A stretch of 42,630 bases of DNA from Kineosporia sp. A_224. Its GTDB lineage: Bacteria; Actinomycetota; Actinomycetes; Actinomycetales; Kineosporiaceae. The position numbers and the translations under genes were made by a program. The notes beneath the pieces are model-generated. The model was not told where the DNA came from. It saw only the letters and a list, made by a program, of their open reading frames with translations, and ran no database searches. The stretch covers positions 1 through 42,630 of the forward strand of contig NZ_MWLN01000170.1 in the NCBI RefSeq assembly GCF_002198655.1. Reading direction: 5' to 3'. Of this stretch, positions 39,184-42,630 are shown piece after piece (the stretch's first letter is position 1; each line of letters begins with the position of its first letter).

Positions 39184-40890
39184 GTGGCGCCCGGTCGGAT
39201 CGCAGTGGGGCTCGGGGCCCTCGCCGGGGTGGCCCTCGCGGGCTACCTGGGCACCGCCGTCGCGTTCGCGGGCGAGGTGCCGCGCGGCGGGCACGTCGCC
39301 GGGGTCGACGTCGGCGGCCTCGACCGGGACGCCGCCGTCGCCAAGGTGCGGGCCGCCGCGCAGCAGGGCGCGCCGCTGACGCTGCGCGCCGGGGACCGGA
39401 CGGCGACCCTCGACCGGGTCACGGCCGGGCTCGTCGTCGACGCCGACCGCGCCGTCGACGACCTCGTCGGGCCCGCGCTGCACCCGGTGACGGTCTGGGA
39501 CCACCTCACCGGGGTCGGGGCCACCGGCGACTCCGGCGTCGACACCGCGAAGCTGCGGGCGGCCGTGACCGGTGCGAAGGCCGCGCTCGACGTCCCCGCG
39601 AAGGACGGCGGGCTGACGTTCGCCTCCGGCGGCGCGCAGCCGGTCGCCCCCGTCGTCGGGCGGGCGGTCGACGTCGACGGCGCCGTGCGCGTCGTCCACG
39701 ACCGCTGGCTCACCGCGACCGGGCCGATCGACGTCCCCGCGGCCGAGCAGCAGCCGCAGGTGCACGCCGACGAGGTCGAGCGGGCCGTCAGCGAGATCGG
39801 CCGGCCGGCGACCTCCGGCCCGCTGCCCGTCAAGGTCGGCGGCACGACCGTCTCCCTGCCCGTCAAGGCCGTCGTCCCGGCCCTGGGCACGACCCTCGGC
39901 GAGGACGGCCGGCTCGCCCTCACCGTCGACGGCGCGAAGCTCTCCGCGGCCCTCTTCGCGGCCGAGCCGACCATCGGCAAGAAGCCGAAGGACGCGAAGA
40001 TCGTGCTGTCCGGCGGGAAGCCGAAGATCGTGCCCGCCGTCGACGGGGTGACCGTGGACGCCACCAAGCTCGGCGCCGCCGCGGCGACCGCGCTCGTCGC
40101 GACCGACCCGGCGACCCGGACCGTCGTCGCCCCGGTGACGAAGAAGGAGCCGGACCTCACGACCGAGGAGGCGAAGGCGCTCGGGGTCAAGGAGCGCACG
40201 TCCACGTGGACGACGGTCCTCACCTCGAACGCCGGCCGCACCGAGAACCTCCGGATCGCCGCGCGCACGGTGAACGGCACCCTCGTGCTGCCCGGGGAGA
40301 CCTTCAGCCTCAACGCCGTGCTCGGCAAGCGGACGCCGGAGAAGGGCTACAACCCCGCGCCGGCGATCAGCGGCGGCCGGCTCGTCCAGGACTACGGCGG
40401 CGGCGTCTCGCAGATGGCGACGACGATCTTCAACAACGTCTTCTTCACCGGGCTCGAGGACATCTACCACAAGCCGCACTCGTTCTACATCTCGCGCTAC
40501 CCCGAGGGACGCGAGGCCACCGTGAACTGGCCGACCGTGGACCTCAAGTGGCGCAACGACTCCAAGTACGCCGTCCTCACCCAGGCGTGGGTCGACACCA
40601 AGGTCCACGTGTCGTTCTGGAGCACGAAGACCTGGGACATCGAGGCGACGAAGAGCGCCCGGTCGAACTTCCGGGCACCGAAGACGATCTACGACCCCAG
40701 GCCCGGTTGCGTGCCTCAGGACGCGAACGGGGGCTTCGACGTCTCGGTCGGGCGGATCTTCAAGAAGGACGGCAAGGTCGTCAAGCGCGAGACGTTCCGC
40801 ACGACGTACATCGCCGAGGACAAGGTCATCTGCGGGCCGAAGCCGGGTGCGGCGCCGAAGCCCTCGGCGTCGACCCCGCCGCCGAGGTAG
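39184..40890 (+). CDS. VanW-family cell-wall protein with peptidoglycan-binding-like domains
   Basis: A 568-aa secreted or membrane-anchored protein. An N-terminal hydrophobic segment (IAVGLGALAGVALAGYLGTA) is followed by two PG_binding_4-like domains: HVAGVDVGGLDRDAAVAKVR with LTLRAGDRTATLDRVTAGLV, and a second around KIVLSGGKPKIVPAVDGVTV. The VanW domain (about 335-500) has TSNAGRTENLRIAARTVNGT, VLPGETFSLNAVLGKRTPEK, GGGVSQMATTIFNNVFFTGL and SFYISRYPEGREATVNWPTV. VanW proteins accompany some vancomycin-resistance clusters, but this chromosomal form without van genes is common in actinobacteria and no resistance is implied. GTG 39184 is preferred over GTG 39121 because AGGAGGGGG lies five bases upstream and the helix follows at once. 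Confidence 0.9.
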   Translation: MAPGRIAVGLGALAGVALAGYLGTAVAFAGEVPRGGHVAGVDVGGLDRDAAVAKVRAAAQQGAPLTLRAGDRTATLDRVTAGLVVDADRAVDDLVGPALHPVTVWDHLTGVGATGDSGVDTAKLRAAVTGAKAALDVPAKDGGLTFASGGAQPVAPVVGRAVDVDGAVRVVHDRWLTATGPIDVPAAEQQPQVHADEVERAVSEIGRPATSGPLPVKVGGTTVSLPVKAVVPALGTTLGEDGRLALTVDGAKLSAALFAAEPTIGKKPKDAKIVLSGGKPKIVPAVDGVTVDATKLGAAAATALVATDPATRTVVAPVTKKEPDLTTEEAKALGVKERTSTWTTVLTSNAGRTENLRIAARTVNGTLVLPGETFSLNAVLGKRTPEKGYNPAPAISGGRLVQDYGGGVSQMATTIFNNVFFTGLEDIYHKPHSFYISRYPEGREATVNWPTVDLKWRNDSKYAVLTQAWVDTKVHVSFWSTKTWDIEATKSARSNFRAPKTIYDPRPGCVPQDANGGFDVSVGRIFKKDGKVVKRETFRTTYIAEDKVICGPKPGAAPKPSASTPPPR

Positions 40891-42412
40891 CGGCCCGGCG
40901 CCGGGTCAGCGCCGCGAGCACCCGGCGCGCGGTCCAGCCCGTGGCGACGAGCGTCACGAGCGTCGCGAGGCTCCCCGACGCCGCACCGGCGGCGAACGCG
41001 GCGCCCATCGTCCGGGTCGGGGAGAAGCCCGCCGCGGCGCCCGGGGTGTTGACCAGCCGCAGGTTCGTCACGTGGACGGTGACGGGCCGGGCCGGCCCGT
41101 CACCCGCGCGCCGGCCGAGCGGCGGCCGGCGCGACGTGAGCCGCGCCGTGAGCAGGTGATCGCCCGGGCGGCCGTCGGCGAGCATGACGTAGCGGCCTGA
41201 CATCGGCACCGGGTAGCGCGTCAGCGACCGGAACGCGGCGACCCCGTCGACGGCGAGGTCGAGCTGCTCGGCGCCGTCCCCGCCGTGCACCGACAGGTCG
41301 AACTCGAGGAGCTGGTCGCCGGGGGCCGTCGTGAACGACAGCGCGGCGTCCGGCGCTACCTGGGTCACCGCCAGCCGGGCGCCCTCGAGCGGGCGGTGCC
41401 GCACCTGGCTGCGGCGGGCGAGCCGGCCCGCCGTCGCGGCGAGGGGCAGCTCGGGACGGCGGCGGACGTCGAGGGGACGCAGCGCCAGCGGCGCGGTGTA
41501 CCAGGGATGCAGGTCCGCGACGGCCGGCCCGGGCCCGCCGGGGGCCGCCTCCGTGACGAGCGGCGACCAGCCGTACCCGACGCCGCGGTGCAGCTCGCGC
41601 ACGGAGCGCGCGTACCAGTCGACGGCATACAGGTGGGCCGCGGTCACGGCCCGGACGGGGTCGAGGGTCGCCGTGAGCGGCGCGGTGAGGGAGACGTCGA
41701 CGACGGCCGCGAGCCCCGGACGGCGGTGGTAGGGCCCGCCGAACATCGACGTGTAGGAGTCGACGAAGACCCGCCCCCGCTCCCGGCCCGGGTGCAGCCG
41801 GGGGAGCACCGCGTCGATGAGGTCCGCGGCGCCGCCGATCCGGGTCAGCTGGTTCTCCGGCGCGTCGAGGAACGTCAGGTGGTCCGGCGGGCGGCGCAGC
41901 GACGCCGCCGCGTGCGTGACGACCGCGCTGCCGTGGCTGTGCCCGATCAGGTGCAGCCGCTCGCGCCGGCCGGGCCGGCGGGCCAGCGCCTGCTGCAGGG
42001 CCACGGCGAGCCGGCGGCCGTTGATCTGCGTGGCCTGCCGGGAGCGGTGCGCGAGGAGGACGTCGGCGTCCGTCGCGGACTCGTCGATCCACGAGTACCA
42101 GAGCACCGCGTGGTCCGGGCCGAGCCCGTGCAGCGCCTCGACGAGCGGGGTGTAGTCGGCGACCAGGGGGCGCCCGTCGGGGTCGACGAGGCGCGGGTCC
42201 CAGGCGTGCAGCGCACGGACGCCGTCCGTCGCGGCGAGCAGCCGCTCCCGGGTGCGGAAGCCGGGCATCCAGCCGTGGACGAAGACGTGGACGAACGCGG
42301 CGTCGACCTCGCCCTCGACGACGGGCGCGAACGTCGTCCCGTCGAAGCGGCCGAGCCGCCCGACGACCGGTGGCGCGTCGGCTGCAGGCTGCACCCGCCC
42401 AGGATGGCGCAT
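40826..42412 (-). CDS. Alpha/beta-hydrolase-like protein with C-terminal membrane helix
   Basis: A 528-aa protein. The hydrolase part has VHVFVHGWMPGFRTRERLLA (oxyanion-type HGW), DHAVLWYSWIDESATDADVL and LHLIGHSHGSAVVTHAAASL, where GHSHG is the lipase nucleophile elbow with the catalytic Ser. LTFLDAPENQLTRI is the likely acid region. A beta-rich domain (about 355-465, LSFTTAPGDQLLEFDLSV, GRYVMLADGRPGDHLLTARL) follows, then one membrane helix (AGAASGSLATLVTLVATGW) and a basic tail, so it would be C-terminally anchored. ATG 42412 starts the coherent sequence; a GTG upstream is possible. Its 3' end overlaps the convergent vanW-family gene by 65 bases. Substrate is unknown. Confidence 0.75.
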   Translation of the reverse strand: MRHPGRVQPAADAPPVVGRLGRFDGTTFAPVVEGEVDAAFVHVFVHGWMPGFRTRERLLAATDGVRALHAWDPRLVDPDGRPLVADYTPLVEALHGLGPDHAVLWYSWIDESATDADVLLAHRSRQATQINGRRLAVALQQALARRPGRRERLHLIGHSHGSAVVTHAAASLRRPPDHLTFLDAPENQLTRIGGAADLIDAVLPRLHPGRERGRVFVDSYTSMFGGPYHRRPGLAAVVDVSLTAPLTATLDPVRAVTAAHLYAVDWYARSVRELHRGVGYGWSPLVTEAAPGGPGPAVADLHPWYTAPLALRPLDVRRRPELPLAATAGRLARRSQVRHRPLEGARLAVTQVAPDAALSFTTAPGDQLLEFDLSVHGGDGAEQLDLAVDGVAAFRSLTRYPVPMSGRYVMLADGRPGDHLLTARLTSRRPPLGRRAGDGPARPVTVHVTNLRLVNTPGAAAGFSPTRTMGAAFAAGAASGSLATLVTLVATGWTARRVLAALTRRRAATSAAGSTPRASAPHPASARR

Positions 42413-42510
42413 CGCGACCGGAACCCGGCCCCGCGGTCCGGCGTCGCACTGGCGCCGTGATCGACACGGCCGCCATGATGGGCGGCCGGCGGGCGCATCG
42501 GGAGGGCATC

Positions 42511-42630
42511 GTGACCGTCCACGCACCTCGGGGGACCAGCCCGGCCCGGCGCTCGACCCGGACAGCGCTGCGGGCGGTGCTGCGGACGGCGCGCGCGGCC
42601 GGGGCCGTGGCGCTCGCGCCGTCCGCAGCA
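42511..42630 (+). CDS. Partial gene, N-terminal 40 codons only
   Basis: A GTG with GGGAGGG four bases upstream opens a frame that runs off the right edge: TVHAPRGTSPARRSTRTALR, then AVLRTARAAGAVALAPSAA. A basic N-terminus followed by an Ala-rich segment may be the start of a signal peptide or membrane helix. Too little is present to name it. Confidence 0.5.
   Translation, partial: MTVHAPRGTSPARRSTRTALRAVLRTARAAGAVALAPSAA

Noticed and set aside
39184-40890. Vancomycin resistance determinant
   Set aside because: VanW-family proteins are common chromosomal cell-wall proteins in actinobacteria; no vanHAX, vanRS or D-Ala-D-Lac ligase gene is present.

Overview
The window is very GC-rich chromosomal DNA of an actinomycete. 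The evidence is uniform GC-ending codon use, many GTG starts, a mycothiol deacetylase (mshB), an actinobacterial-type secondary FtsH, septum-formation-like proteins, and a dense set of genes whose start codon sits 6-9 bases after a nAnnnT -10 hexamer, as expected of leaderless actinobacterial mRNAs. The gene set would fit a Micrococcales-type organism, but no rRNA or other marker lets me name a genus. I see no rRNA, tRNA, CRISPR array, prophage or complete insertion sequence.

Layout. 1-4.2 kb: the 5' part of xseA and three tandem small genes that share one N-terminal peptide module (the middle one is frameshifted), then ispH. 4.3-9.6 kb: rmuC, a large secreted Fn3/RCC1-repeat protein and ychF. 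9.6-12 kb: small accessory genes (VOC, two hypotheticals, GNAT) among four copies of a ~63-bp dispersed repeat and a gene relic. 12-15.5 kb: a GH51 arabinofuranosidase with a LacI-type operator, a TetR/SRPBCC divergent pair and a stand-alone TOPRIM protein. 15.5-19.7 kb: a small membrane protein, a Kelch-like lipoprotein, a saccharopine-dehydrogenase-like oxidoreductase, a pterin dehydratase-VOC fusion and a Nudix hydrolase. 19.8-28.3 kb: typA, a 463-bp regulatory-looking gap, then a five-gene peptide ABC transporter in the order C-A-B-D-F. 28.3-32.1 kb: an MFS exporter overlapping an M20 peptidase, divergent from mshB. 32.2-34.1 kb: an AbiEi/Vsr-like gene bracketed by two copies of a palindrome, a GNAT gene, and a second inverted-repeat family. 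34.1-36.9 kb: lrp, ddaH and rocD, an arginine/ornithine catabolic island. 37-42.6 kb: a divergent FtsH-like protease, a VanW-family cell-wall protein, an alpha/beta hydrolase and the start of one more gene.

Working together. The peptide transporter operon shares a codon-overlap translational core (oppB-oppD-oppF). Its binding-protein gene sits between two strong stem-loops, which would let it be expressed above the permease genes. Lrp probably senses an amino acid and controls the divergent ddaH-rocD pair. The TetR protein probably represses both itself and the adjacent SRPBCC gene through an operator lying between their two -10 boxes.

Most gene calls are secure at family level. The most unusual items are the PLPSE-module gene triplet with its CCC-AGG-C frameshift site, the three dispersed repeat families, the repeat-bracketed AbiEi/Vsr-like cassette, and the divergent FtsH-like protease. 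No new defence or biosynthetic system could be proven from sequence alone.
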